A DNA stretch of 64,000 bases from Pseudonocardia sp. SCN 73-27 (GTDB lineage Bacteria > Actinomycetota > Actinomycetes > Mycobacteriales > Pseudonocardiaceae), in the NCBI GenBank assembly GCA_001725415.1, contig MEGH01000008.1, positions 124,001 to 188,000 of the forward strand, written 5' to 3'. The translations under genes were made by a program, and so were the position numbers. This document shows, in pieces, positions 33,105 through 41,568 of the stretch. The notes below the pieces were generated by a model that worked only from the letters and a program-made list of their open reading frames with translations, did not search any database and had not been told where the DNA came from. Position 1 is the stretch's first letter. Every line of letters starts with the position of its first letter.

Positions 33105-34166
33105 CTAGACGCCGCGGTGCAGCTGCACGCGGTCGCGGGTCTCCTGACGGAGCTTGCGGCGCGCGGCGGCGACGACGGGCGGGCGGACGACGGCGGCGAG
33201 CCGCGGTCCGAGGTTGTGGCGGCGGCGCAGGGCGCGGCCCTCGGGGCTGTGGATGGAGCGGCTGCACGTGGCGCGGGCGAACTCGGCGAGGGCGTCGGCG
33301 GTGTCGCCGAGGGGGATGTTCTTGTCGGCGGCCCGGTCGAGGCGCATGAGTGCCTCGCGCGAGAGGGCGCGGCGCATGCGCTGCCGGAGCCGGTCGACGT
33401 CGGGCAGCCGCGTGGCGCCGCGGTCGAGGACCGCGTCGAACGCGAGCAGCCGCATGCGCAGGTCGTCGAGGCCCTGGTCGGACTCCAGGTAGGCCGACGA
33501 CATGTTCTTCTCGTGGACGCGGGTGATCGACTGGTCGACGCCGGCGACGAAGCCCACGTCGGCGTGGAGCGACATGCGCAGCCACATCTCGAGGTCGCTG
33601 GTGTGCAGCATGCGGGCGTCGTAGCCGCCGACCTGCTGCTGCAGCGCCGTGCGCACGACGACCGACGGCGAGTAGACCGGGTTGGTGGCCGACGCGCAGC
33701 GCCGCCGCAGCCAGGTGTGTCCCCCGTAAACGATCGGGCGCCAGCGGCCGGTGCGCAGGGCGGGGCGGCCGTCGTCCTCGGGCTCCCACATCTGGGAGTT
33801 GCCGTAGGCGAAGCCGACGCCCGGGTTGTCCTCGAGCAGCGTGGTGGCGCGCTGCAGGGCGCCGGGGGCGAGCTCGTCGTCGGCGGAGATCAGGAGGGTG
33901 TAGGGCGCGGACGCCCAGTCGATGACGCCCTCGTTGAACGTCCGGATGTGGCCGCGGTTCTCGGCGTGGACCTCCACCGAGACACGGGCGTCGGCCGCGG
34001 CGAGCGAGTGGGCGACGTCGGCGCTGCCGTCGCCGGACGCGTCGTCGATGATCAGGACCCGGACGTCGACGCCGTCCTGCGCGAGGACGCTGCGCACCGA
34101 CGACGGCAGCAGCTCCCCGTACCTGTAGCAGGGAATGACGACGTCGACCTTCGGTCCTTCGGTCAT
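33105..34166 (-). CDS. Family 2 glycosyltransferase, paralogue of 39410
   Basis: The 353-residue GT-A enzyme has VDVVIPCYRYGELLPSSV, LIIDDASGDGSADVA, ENRGHIRTFNEGV and the DxD-like LLISADDELAPGA. Further motifs are LHTSDLEMWLRMSL and TRVHEKNMSS. The same framework, including CYRYG, DDASGDGSADVA and HTSDxEMWxRxSL, is found in the plus-strand gene at 39410-40468, so the two arose by duplication. ATG at 34166 overlaps the acetyltransferase stop by four bases (ATGA). It is inside the coupled sugar-modification operon and may transfer the sugar that this operon makes. Confidence 0.92.
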   Translation of the reverse strand: MTEGPKVDVVIPCYRYGELLPSSVRSVLAQDGVDVRVLIIDDASGDGSADVAHSLAAADARVSVEVHAENRGHIRTFNEGVIDWASAPYTLLISADDELAPGALQRATTLLEDNPGVGFAYGNSQMWEPEDDGRPALRTGRWRPIVYGGHTWLRRRCASATNPVYSPSVVVRTALQQQVGGYDARMLHTSDLEMWLRMSLHADVGFVAGVDQSITRVHEKNMSSAYLESDQGLDDLRMRLLAFDAVLDRGATRLPDVDRLRQRMRRALSREALMRLDRAADKNIPLGDTADALAEFARATCSRSIHSPEGRALRRRHNLGPRLAAVVRPPVVAAARRKLRQETRDRVQLHRGV

Positions 34167-34732
34167 GCCGGGACGAGCCCCCGTTCGCTCTCGCGGTAGC
34201 GCTCCCCGCACTGCGTGCAGGTGAGCTCGCTGTCGAGACGGGCGCCGCAGCGGCAGACCCATCCCTTGTGGACGGCGGGATTACCGGCGACGAACGCGTG
34301 GGCCGGGACGTCGCGGGTGACGACGGCTCCGGCCGCGGCGAACGCGTACTCGCCGATCTCCGTGCCGCACACAACGACCGTGCCCGCTCCGAGTGACGCT
34401 CCCCGCCGCACGAGAGTGGTGACGAGGGCGTCGGGGTCGACCTTGTTGGCGGCGCGGGGCCGCAGGTCGTTGGTGAACAGCACGTTGGGTCCGAGGAAGA
34501 CGTCGTCCTCGCACGTGACGCCGCGGAAGACCAGCGTGCCGTTCTTGACGGTGACGTTGTCGCCGAGGGTCGCGCCGTCCTCGACGAACGCGCAGTCGCA
34601 GATGTTGCAGTCGCGGCCGACGCGGGCGCCGGGCAGGACGTGGGCGAACGCCCACACCCGGGTGCCCTCGCCGACGTCGTCGCTCTCGCAGAGTCCCTGC
34701 GGGTGCACGCGCACCCCGGCGACCGCGGTCAT
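34163..34732 (-). CDS. Hexapeptide-repeat N-acetyltransferase with C-terminal zinc ribbon
   Basis: The 189-residue protein has a left-handed beta-helix acyltransferase domain (residues about 10-150: VGRDCNICDCAFVEDGATLG, VTCEDDVFLGPNV, TEIGEYAFAAAGAVVTRDVP, FVAGNPAVHKGW). This is the WbpD/WlbB type that acetylates an amino group on a UDP-sugar. Residues 155-182 contain CRCGARL and CTQCGERY, a four-Cys zinc-ribbon-like knuckle. It is coupled on both sides by four-base overlaps (start at 34732 with the aminotransferase, stop with the GT2). The likely substrate is the 3-amino sugar from the neighbouring aminotransferase (inference). Confidence 0.9.
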   Translation of the reverse strand: MTAVAGVRVHPQGLCESDDVGEGTRVWAFAHVLPGARVGRDCNICDCAFVEDGATLGDNVTVKNGTLVFRGVTCEDDVFLGPNVLFTNDLRPRAANKVDPDALVTTLVRRGASLGAGTVVVCGTEIGEYAFAAAGAVVTRDVPAHAFVAGNPAVHKGWVCRCGARLDSELTCTQCGERYRESERGLVPA

Positions 34733-35838
34733 CGAACGACGGCCTTGGCGAGCACCTCGACGACGCGCTCCTGCTGGGCCTCGGTGATGCCCGGGAACAG
34801 CGGCAGCGACAGGATCTCGCCGGCGAGGGTCTCGGACGCGGGGAACGCGCCTTCCGAGAAGCCGAGGTCGGCGAACGCGCCGGTCAGGTGCACCGGCGTC
34901 GGGTAGTGGATGCCCGCGCCGATGCCGGCGGCGTGCAGGTCGGCCAGCACGCGGTCGCGCTCGGCGACGCGGACCACGTAGAGGTGCCAGACGTGCTCGT
35001 TGCCCTCGGCGGTGACCGGGGCGACGACGCCGTCGACGTCGGCGAGCAGGGTGGCGTAGCGGTCGGCGGCGGCGCGGCGCTGCGCGTTCCACTCGTCGAG
35101 GCGGCGCAGCTTGGTCGACAGGACGACGGCCTGCAGCGCGTCCATGCGGCTGTTGAAGCCGACCACGGTGTGCTCGTACTTGCGGGGCGAGCCGTGCTCG
35201 CCGAGCAGCCGGACCGCGGTGGCGAGCTCGGGGTCGGACGTGAGGACCGCGCCCGCGTCGCCGTAGGCGCCGAGGTTCTTGCCCGGGTAGAAGCTGGTCG
35301 CGGCCAGCACACCGAGGGTGCCGGTGGGCTCGCCGTTGCGGCGGGCACCCTGCGACTGCGCGGCGTCCTCGACGATCGGCACGTCGCCCACGGCGGCGCG
35401 GATCGCCTCGACGGGGGCGGCCTGGCCGTAGAGGTGCACGGGCAGGATCGCCTTGGTGCGGGAGGTGACGGCGGCACCGGCGGCCGTGGGGTCGAGCAGC
35501 GCGGTGGCCTCGTCGCAGTCGGCCAGCACGACGGTGGCACCGGTGCGGGCCACGGCCTCGGCCGTCGCGATGAAGGTGTTGGCGGGAACGACGCACTCGT
35601 CGCCGTGGCCGACGCCCAGCGCGCGCAGAGCCATCTCGATGGCGTCGGTGCCGTTGCCGACACCGATGCAGTGCGCGGCGCCGGTGTAGGAGGCGTAGGC
35701 CTCCTCGAACTCCTTCACCGCCGCACCGCCGACGAACGCGGTGCGGGAGAGGACGGCGGCCCAGCCCTCGGCGACCTCGTCGGCCACCTGGCGGTGCTGG
35801 ACGCCGAGATCGACGAGGGGAACGGGGGAGTCGGTCAC
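34729..35838 (-). CDS. DegT/DnrJ/EryC1/StrS aminotransferase, WbpE-like
   Basis: The 369-residue PLP enzyme has GNGTDAIEMALRALGV, PANTFIATAEAV, IVEDAAQSQGAR and the PLP-binding Lys187 in SFYPGKNLGAYGDAGAV. Later motifs are FNSRMDALQAVVL and GIHYPTPVHL. It transfers an amino group from glutamate to a keto-sugar nucleotide. Between an oxidoreductase and an acetyltransferase it fits the WbpE step that makes a 3-amino uronic acid (inference). The start GTG at 35838 overlaps the upstream aminotransferase stop by four bases. Confidence 0.92.
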   Translation of the reverse strand: MTDSPVPLVDLGVQHRQVADEVAEGWAAVLSRTAFVGGAAVKEFEEAYASYTGAAHCIGVGNGTDAIEMALRALGVGHGDECVVPANTFIATAEAVARTGATVVLADCDEATALLDPTAAGAAVTSRTKAILPVHLYGQAAPVEAIRAAVGDVPIVEDAAQSQGARRNGEPTGTLGVLAATSFYPGKNLGAYGDAGAVLTSDPELATAVRLLGEHGSPRKYEHTVVGFNSRMDALQAVVLSTKLRRLDEWNAQRRAAADRYATLLADVDGVVAPVTAEGNEHVWHLYVVRVAERDRVLADLHAAGIGAGIHYPTPVHLTGAFADLGFSEGAFPASETLAGEILSLPLFPGITEAQQERVVEVLAKAVVR

Positions 35839-36968
35839 GATGCTCCAGTCGGGACGGCGAGTGCGGCGGTCAGCGAGCCGACGACGTGGTCCTGGTCGGC
35901 CGCGGTCAGCTCGTGGTGCAACGGCAGGATGATCGTGCGCCGCGTCAGGTACTCGGTCACGGGCAGCGGGACGTGCGGGTGCCCGTCGTAGGCCGGTTCG
36001 AGGTGGGCGGCCATGATGCCGCGCCGGGCGGAGACGCCGGCGTCGGCGAGGGCCTGCAGGACCTCGGTCGAGTCGGGGGCACCGTCGGGCAGGTGCACCC
36101 AGTACGACTGGAAGTTGCTGGTCCCGAACTCGGGGTCGCCGACGGGGCGCAGGCCCTGCTCCGCGAGGAGCCCGGCGTAGCGAGCGGCGAGCGAACGACG
36201 CTGCTGGACCATCCCCGGCAAGCGGCCGAGCTGGACCAGGCCCATGGCGGCCTGCATGTCGGTCATCCGGTAGTTGAACGCCGTCTCGAGGTAGGCCTCG
36301 AGCCTGACCGTGTTGCCCGCGGCGTGGCGGTCGGCGGCGGAGACGGACATGCCGTGCTCGCGCAGCCGCCGCAGCCGGGTGGCCTGCTCGGCGTCGTCGG
36401 TGGTGACCATGCCGCCCTCACCGGTGGTGAGGAGCTTGCGGGGATGGAACGACCACGCGGCGAGCGTGGCGCCGGTGCCGACCGGCGCACCACGCAGCGT
36501 CGAGCCGGCGGCGCAGGCGGCGTCCTCGAGGACCGGGACGTCGCCGGCGACGGCGCGCAGGGCGGCGATGTCGGCGGGCTGCCCGCCCTGGTGGACGGCC
36601 AGCACGGCCTTGGTCCGCGGTGTCATGACCGCGGCCACCGAGGCCGGGTCGAGGTTGCCGCCTGCCTCCAGCACGTCGGCGAACACCGGGGTGGCCCCGA
36701 CGTAGCGGACGCAGTTGGCCGTCGCGATGAACGAGAACGACGGCACCACGACCTCGTCGCCCGCCCCGACGCCCAGCAGGTGCAGCATCAGGTGCAGGCC
36801 GGTGGTGCAGTTGGACACCGCGACACCGTGCTCGGCGCCCACCGCGGCGGCGAACGCCTTCTCGAACTCGGCGACCTTCGGGCCCTGCGCCACCCAGCCG
36901 GAGCGCACGACGTCGGCGACCGCCGCCGCCTCCTCCTCACCGAGGAGGGGCTTCATGACGGGGATCAC
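35835..36968 (-). CDS. DegT/DnrJ/EryC1/StrS aminotransferase, second copy
   Basis: The 377-residue PLP enzyme has VSNCTTGLHLMLHLLGV, VPSFSFIATANCVRYVG, VLEDAACAAGS and the PLP Lys178 in AWSFHPRKLLTTGEGGM. FNYRMTDMQAAMGLVQL follows. It is clearly a different branch from the neighbouring aminotransferase (HPRK versus YPGK) and resembles 4-aminotransferases such as PseC/PglE types. GTG at 36968 overlaps the epimerase stop by four bases, and an internal ATG at 36956 is also possible. Two aminotransferases in one unit suggest two different amino sugars or a diamino sugar. Confidence 0.92.
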   Translation of the reverse strand: MIPVMKPLLGEEEAAAVADVVRSGWVAQGPKVAEFEKAFAAAVGAEHGVAVSNCTTGLHLMLHLLGVGAGDEVVVPSFSFIATANCVRYVGATPVFADVLEAGGNLDPASVAAVMTPRTKAVLAVHQGGQPADIAALRAVAGDVPVLEDAACAAGSTLRGAPVGTGATLAAWSFHPRKLLTTGEGGMVTTDDAEQATRLRRLREHGMSVSAADRHAAGNTVRLEAYLETAFNYRMTDMQAAMGLVQLGRLPGMVQQRRSLAARYAGLLAEQGLRPVGDPEFGTSNFQSYWVHLPDGAPDSTEVLQALADAGVSARRGIMAAHLEPAYDGHPHVPLPVTEYLTRRTIILPLHHELTAADQDHVVGSLTAALAVPTGAS

Positions 36969-37981
36969 GCGGGCGCCCCCGCGGCCGCGGTGGCGGCGGT
37001 CTCGGCGCGCCACCACGCGACCAGGTCGCGCAGGCCCGGGACCAGCTCGATCTTCGGGCGCCAGCCCAGGTCGCGCTCGGCCGCGGAGATGTCGGCGAGG
37101 CGGCGGGTCACGTTGTTGACCTTGCGCGCCGGGCCGAACTCGGGCTGGAGGTCGGAGTCCATCGCCGCGAGCAGCGCCTCGGCCAGGCCGAGCAGGCTCG
37201 TCTCGACGCTGGACGCGATGTTGTAGACGGTGTCCGTCGCGTCGGCGCGCGCCGCGAGGATGTTGGCGCGGGCGATGTCGTGGACGTGGACGAAGTCCAT
37301 CGTCTGCGTGCCGTCGCCGAAGATCAACGGGGCCTCGCCGCGGGCGACGCGCTCCATCCAGCGGATCAGCACCTCGGTGTAGACGCCGTAGGTGTCCATC
37401 CGCGGGCCGTACACGTTGAAGTAGCGCAGCGCGACGTAGTCGAGGTCGCGCATCGACTTGAAGCTGCGCAGCATGCCCTCGTTGAACGCCTTGGCCGCGC
37501 CGTAGAACGTGTCGTTGTTGTACGGGTGGTGGCGCTCGGTCGTCGGGAACGACTCGGCCAGCCCGTACACCGACGCCGACGAGCTGGCGACGATCTTCTT
37601 CACGCCCGCGTCGGCCGCGGCCTCGATGATGTTGAAGGTGCCGTCGACCAGCGACTCGAGCGCGGTGCGTGGCTCCTCGGCGCACTGCGTGATGCGCAGC
37701 GCGGCCAGGTGGAACACGACGTCGATGCCCTCGGTCAGCGAGGTGACGAGCGCGCGGTCGTTGATGTCGCCCTCGACGACGCGCAGCCGGTCGCCCGCGG
37801 CGGACGCGGCGTCGGCCAGGTTCTCCCGGCGGCCGCGCACGAAGTTGTCGACGACGACGATCTCGGCGGCGTCGGCGGCCACGAGCTGGTCGACGATCGC
37901 GGACCCGATCGTGCCGGCGCCCCCGGTCACGAGGATGCGCTGGCCCTCGAGGGGCTGGGCCGTGCTCTGCTCGGCGGTCAC
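36965..37981 (-). CDS. NAD-dependent sugar epimerase/dehydratase
   Basis: The 338-residue extended SDR has RILVTGGAGTIGSAIVDQLV, VFHLAALRITQC, SSSASVYGLAE and the active-site FYGAAKAFNEGML (Tyr-x3-Lys). It continues with RYFNVYGPRMDTYGVYTEV and GDGTQTMDFVHVHDIA. It is close to WbpP/GalE-like epimerases and to UDP-GlcNAc 4,6-dehydratase relatives. Which C4 chemistry it performs cannot be decided. The start GTG at 37981 overlaps the oxidoreductase stop by four bases. It probably supplies the keto-sugar or the epimer for the two aminotransferases. Confidence 0.9.
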   Translation of the reverse strand: MTAEQSTAQPLEGQRILVTGGAGTIGSAIVDQLVAADAAEIVVVDNFVRGRRENLADAASAAGDRLRVVEGDINDRALVTSLTEGIDVVFHLAALRITQCAEEPRTALESLVDGTFNIIEAAADAGVKKIVASSSASVYGLAESFPTTERHHPYNNDTFYGAAKAFNEGMLRSFKSMRDLDYVALRYFNVYGPRMDTYGVYTEVLIRWMERVARGEAPLIFGDGTQTMDFVHVHDIARANILAARADATDTVYNIASSVETSLLGLAEALLAAMDSDLQPEFGPARKVNNVTRRLADISAAERDLGWRPKIELVPGLRDLVAWWRAETAATAAAGAPA

Positions 37982-39120
37982 ACCGTCACCTCTCCGCGGC
38001 CGCGCCGCGACTCGTCGATCGTGGAGGCGGCCGCGCTGCCACCGATGGGCTGGGGGGTCCGCTCGCGCACGATGTCGGGGACCGGGACGTACACGCCGTC
38101 CTTGGCCAGGCTCGTGGCCGCGGCCTCGAGCAGTGCCAGTACCCGCAGGCCGGAGCGGCCGTCGGTGAGCGGGGCGCGGTTCTCGTTGATCGAGTCGCGG
38201 AACTCGACCATCACGCTGCGCAGCGCCTCGGTGTTGGCCAGCGCCGGGGCGACGGTGTCGCCGGTGCGGTAGGAGACGATCGTGCGGCCGCGGTTGTCGG
38301 GGCCGAGCGTCGTCGGGTCGGAGGTGTCGACGCCCCGGTCGTGCACCGACAGCCGCTGCGTCGGGTTGAGGTCGTCCCACACGATCATCCGGTTCGACCC
38401 GCCTACGATCATCGTGCGGATCTTGGTGGGGGACAGCCAGTTGACGTGCACGTGGGCGAGCGCCCCGTTGGACAGCTGGATCGTCAGGTGCGCGACGCAG
38501 GCGTGGCCGGCGCCGACCGGGTCGGACCCGTGGGCGGAGACCGCGACGGGGAACAGGTCGTCGGGCAGGATCGCGTCGAAGATCGACAGGTCGTGCGGGG
38601 CGAGGTCCCACAGCACGTCGACGTCGGGCTGGACGAGGCCGAGGTTGATCCGGACCGAGTCGAGGTACTGCAGCTCGCCGAGCTCGCCGCTGCGGAGGCG
38701 GTCGCGGATGTAGCCGACCGTCGAGGTGTAGCAGTAGGTGTGGTCGAGCATGAGGATGCGGCCGTGCTTGTCGGCCGTCTCGACCAGCGCCTTGCCCTCC
38801 TCGAACGTCGGCGCCAGTGGCTTCTCGACCAGCACGTGCTTACCGGCCTCGAGGGCGGCGGTGGCGACGGCGGAGTGGGTGGCGGCCGGGGTGGCGATGG
38901 CCACCGCGTCGACCGCGGGGTCGGCCAGGACCTCGTCGAGCGACGGCGTGGTCGCCACCGTCGAGTACTCACCGAGGACGGTGCGGGCCCGCTTCTCGTC
39001 GATGTCGCACAGGTACCGCAGCCGCAGGCCGGGCGTCGCCTGGGCGTTGCGCACCAGGTTGGGGCCCCAGTACCCGGCTCCGACGACGGCGATCCCGATC
39101 TGTGGGTTTTCGGTGGTCAC
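37978..39120 (-). CDS. Gfo/Idh/MocA oxidoreductase, WbpB-like
   Basis: The 380-residue product has the NAD-binding motif GIAVVGAGYWGPNLVRNA and IATPAATHSAVATAALEAG. The family Lys lies in VLVEKPLAPTFEEG, and DLAPHDLSIFDAIL follows in the substrate domain. WbpB-type enzymes oxidise the C3 hydroxyl of UDP-N-acetyl-glucosaminuronic acid before transamination, and the following acetyltransferase and aminotransferase match that pathway. GTG at 39120 follows AAGGA. It opens a seven-gene minus-strand unit (39120 to 32274) in which the first six genes overlap by four bases. It is divergent from the GT2 gene at 39410. Confidence 0.92.
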   Translation of the reverse strand: MTTENPQIGIAVVGAGYWGPNLVRNAQATPGLRLRYLCDIDEKRARTVLGEYSTVATTPSLDEVLADPAVDAVAIATPAATHSAVATAALEAGKHVLVEKPLAPTFEEGKALVETADKHGRILMLDHTYCYTSTVGYIRDRLRSGELGELQYLDSVRINLGLVQPDVDVLWDLAPHDLSIFDAILPDDLFPVAVSAHGSDPVGAGHACVAHLTIQLSNGALAHVHVNWLSPTKIRTMIVGGSNRMIVWDDLNPTQRLSVHDRGVDTSDPTTLGPDNRGRTIVSYRTGDTVAPALANTEALRSVMVEFRDSINENRAPLTDGRSGLRVLALLEAAATSLAKDGVYVPVPDIVRERTPQPIGGSAAASTIDESRRGRGEVTV

Positions 39121-39409
39121 GTTGGTCCTTCCTACGCCAGGCCCGGTTCGGGGAGGGAACGGGGTCCGGGGTGGAACCCCCGCCGTGCGGCGTCGGCGTC
39201 GACGGTCCAACGATAGGGTGAGGGTCGGAGACGCCGACCGGCGGGCCCCGGGCCGCGCGGCCCGGCGCCGTCGTCTCCGCCCGCAGCGGCGACCCGAGGC
39301 CGCACCGGCGGGCCCGGCCCAGGCACGCACGGAGTCGCGTGTACGGACCCGGGTCGCTCCCCGCTTCCGCCGGCGCATCCCGCCGGGTCCCGCCACGAGC
39401 TACGGAGGA
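39121..39409. promoter_or_regulatory. Divergent promoter region of the amino-sugar operon
   Basis: This 289-bp gap lies between the oxidoreductase (minus) and a GT2 gene (plus). It is extremely GC-rich with no credible reading frame and should contain promoters for both units. No clear boxes are visible. Confidence 0.4.
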
Positions 39410-40468
39410 ATGTTGGGACTCCCGACGTTTGACGTCGCCATCCCGTGCTACCGCTACGGCGCCATGCTCCCGACGGCGGTGCGCAGCGTGCTGGACCAGG
39501 AGGGTGTCGAGGTCCGGGTCAGGATCATCGACGACGCGTCCGGCGACGGCAGCGCGGACGTCGCACGCGAGCTGGCCGCGGCCGACCCGCGGGTCGAGGT
39601 CGTCGAGCACGCCGAGAACAAGGGGCACATCGCCACGTTCACCGAGGGCGTCATCGACTTCCCGACGGGTGACTACACGCTGCTGATGTCGGCCGACGAC
39701 GCGCTCACCCCGGGTGCGCTGCGCCGCGCGGCCGACCTGTTCCACGAGCGCCCGGACGTCGTGCTGGTCTACGGCAACGCGATCGACTGGGACGGCTCCG
39801 ACCCGTTGCCGCCCGCGCGGACGGGCCCGGCGCGCCACGTCGTGCACGACGGCCGGGAGTGGCTGCGCCGCCGGTTCGCGATCGGCGCCAACTGCGCCGC
39901 GTCGCCCGCGGTGATCACGCGCACCGAGACCCAGCAGAAGGCCGGCGGGTACGACGCGAAGTGCCTGCACACCAGCGACTTCGAGATGTGGATGCGGCTG
40001 TCGCTCTACGGCTCGGTGGGCTTCCTCGCCGACGTCGACCAGGCCTACTGCCGCGGTCACGGCGAGAACATGTCGGTGCAGTACGAGGAGCGCGACGGCG
40101 GCGTCGGCGACCTGCGGATGCGGCTGCTGGCCTGCACGGTGCTGCTGGAGAAGGCGGGCGACATGCTGCCCGACGCCGACAAGCTCGACCGCACCGTCCG
40201 CCGCCGGCTGGCCGCCGACGCCCTGCAGCGGGTGTCGCGGTCCTACGACAAGGGCACGGCCGTCGAGGAGGCCAACGCGCAGCTCGTCGCGTTCGCCCGC
40301 GAGACCGTCGGCGACCTGGCGTCGCTGCCGGAGTGGCACACCCTCAAGCTGCGTGAACGCCTCGGCCCGAAGGTGGCCCACGCGGTCAGCCCGCTCGTCG
40401 TGACGGCCGCGGGCAGGCGCGTGCGCCAGATCTGGCGCGACCGGCGTCTCGACCGCGCCGGCGTGTGA
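39410..40468 (+). CDS. Family 2 glycosyltransferase, paralogue of 33105
   Basis: The 352-residue GT-A enzyme has FDVAIPCYRYGAMLPTAV, IIDDASGDGSADVARELA, ENKGHIATFTEGV, LLMSADDALTPGAL, LHTSDFEMWMRLSLYG and RGHGENMSVQYEERDGG. These are the same blocks as in the gene at 33105-34166. GGAGG lies only one base before the ATG at 39410, which is too tight. TTG at 39413, with four-base spacing, may be the real start and would remove one residue. The stop overlaps the next gene by four bases (GTGA). It probably adds a sugar to the repeat unit. Confidence 0.92.
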   Translation: MLGLPTFDVAIPCYRYGAMLPTAVRSVLDQEGVEVRVRIIDDASGDGSADVARELAAADPRVEVVEHAENKGHIATFTEGVIDFPTGDYTLLMSADDALTPGALRRAADLFHERPDVVLVYGNAIDWDGSDPLPPARTGPARHVVHDGREWLRRRFAIGANCAASPAVITRTETQQKAGGYDAKCLHTSDFEMWMRLSLYGSVGFLADVDQAYCRGHGENMSVQYEERDGGVGDLRMRLLACTVLLEKAGDMLPDADKLDRTVRRRLAADALQRVSRSYDKGTAVEEANAQLVAFARETVGDLASLPEWHTLKLRERLGPKVAHAVSPLVVTAAGRRVRQIWRDRRLDRAGV

Positions 40469-41568
40469 GGCGGATCGCTGCGATGGATCTCACCGACGGC
40501 GTCCTGGGCGCTCGTGGTCTCGCCGAGGAATGGGACGACCTCGCGGCCCGCACCGCGTCGACCCCGTTCCACCGGCACGGCTGGTACGCCGCGTGGTGGG
40601 CGTCGTTCGGGCCGGCCGCGGGACGGCTGGAGATCCTCACGGCGCGTCGCGAGGGCAAGCTCGTCGGCGTCTTGCCCGTCGTCGACCGGTACGGGGTGCT
40701 GTCGGCGCCGGCCAACTGGCACACGTTCGTCCACGGGCCGCTGGCCCAGGACGAGGAGGCGGCCCGTGAGCTGTGGGCGCGTCACCTCGACCGGTGCCGG
40801 TTCACCGCGCACGTCGCGCACCTGCCGGCGGCCGACCGGGCGCAGCTCGTCGGGGTCGCGCACGACCGCCGGGTCACCGCCGTCGCGGACACGATGCAGC
40901 GGGCGCCCTACATCGCGATCGACGGCGCGTTCGACGACTACGCCGCCACCCGCGACACCCGGTGGCTGCGCCAGCTCGAGTCCCGCCGCCGCAAGCTGGC
41001 CAAGGCAGGCGAGGTGCGCCTGGACATCCACGACGGCTCCGGTGACCCGCTGGAGCTCGACCGGGTGCTCACCGAGCTGTTCCGCGTCGAGGCGCTGGGC
41101 TGGAAGTCCGAGGCCGGCACGGCGATCGTGTCGCGGCCGGACACGTACCGCTTCTACGCGGCGCTCGCCCGCTGGGCGGCGTCGGCGGGGCTGCTGCGGG
41201 TTGCGCTGATGACCCTCGACGGGCGCACCGTTGCCGCCGACCTCGCCCTCGAGGACGAGCGGTCGCACTACTTCCTCAAGACGGGGTTCGACCCGGAGCT
41301 GCGCACGCTCGCCCCGGGACTGATCCTGCGCCGCGACATGGTGGCGCGGGCGTTCGACCTCGGGCTCGACACCTACGAGTTCCTCGGCTCGGCCGACCGC
41401 TACAAGCTCGACTGGACCGACACGGTCCACGAGATCGACGAGGTGCGGCTTTTCCCGCGCAGCGCGGGCGGGCTCGCGGCGCGCGGCGCCCGCGACGGGG
41501 CGCGGCTGGCCCGCCGCGCCGCGCGCGAGGCGGCGGGCCTGGCGCGCAGGGTCACGCGCCGGGCGTGA
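40465..41568 (+). CDS. BioF2-like GNAT/FemAB-type acyltransferase (copy 2)
   Basis: The 367-residue protein has EEWDDLAARTASTPFHRHGW, YAAWWASFGP, LESRRRKLAKAGEVRLDIHD, TVAADLALEDERSHYFLKTG and YEFLGSADRYKLDWT. This is the Acetyltransf_6 family with the typical aromatic and Arg-rich motifs. The gene at 42521-43690 has matching blocks (EWDDLADRVGATPFQRPGW, RSRRRKLEQAGELRLQVH, FEFMGSASEDKLRWT), so these two are close paralogues; 11473-12534 is more distant. The GTG start at 40465 is coupled to the GT2 stop, and ATG at 40483 is an alternative. The end overlaps a convergent epimerase gene by 17 bases. Confidence 0.85.
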   Translation: MRRIAAMDLTDGVLGARGLAEEWDDLAARTASTPFHRHGWYAAWWASFGPAAGRLEILTARREGKLVGVLPVVDRYGVLSAPANWHTFVHGPLAQDEEAARELWARHLDRCRFTAHVAHLPAADRAQLVGVAHDRRVTAVADTMQRAPYIAIDGAFDDYAATRDTRWLRQLESRRRKLAKAGEVRLDIHDGSGDPLELDRVLTELFRVEALGWKSEAGTAIVSRPDTYRFYAALARWAASAGLLRVALMTLDGRTVAADLALEDERSHYFLKTGFDPELRTLAPGLILRRDMVARAFDLGLDTYEFLGSADRYKLDWTDTVHEIDEVRLFPRSAGGLAARGARDGARLARRAAREAAGLARRVTRRA

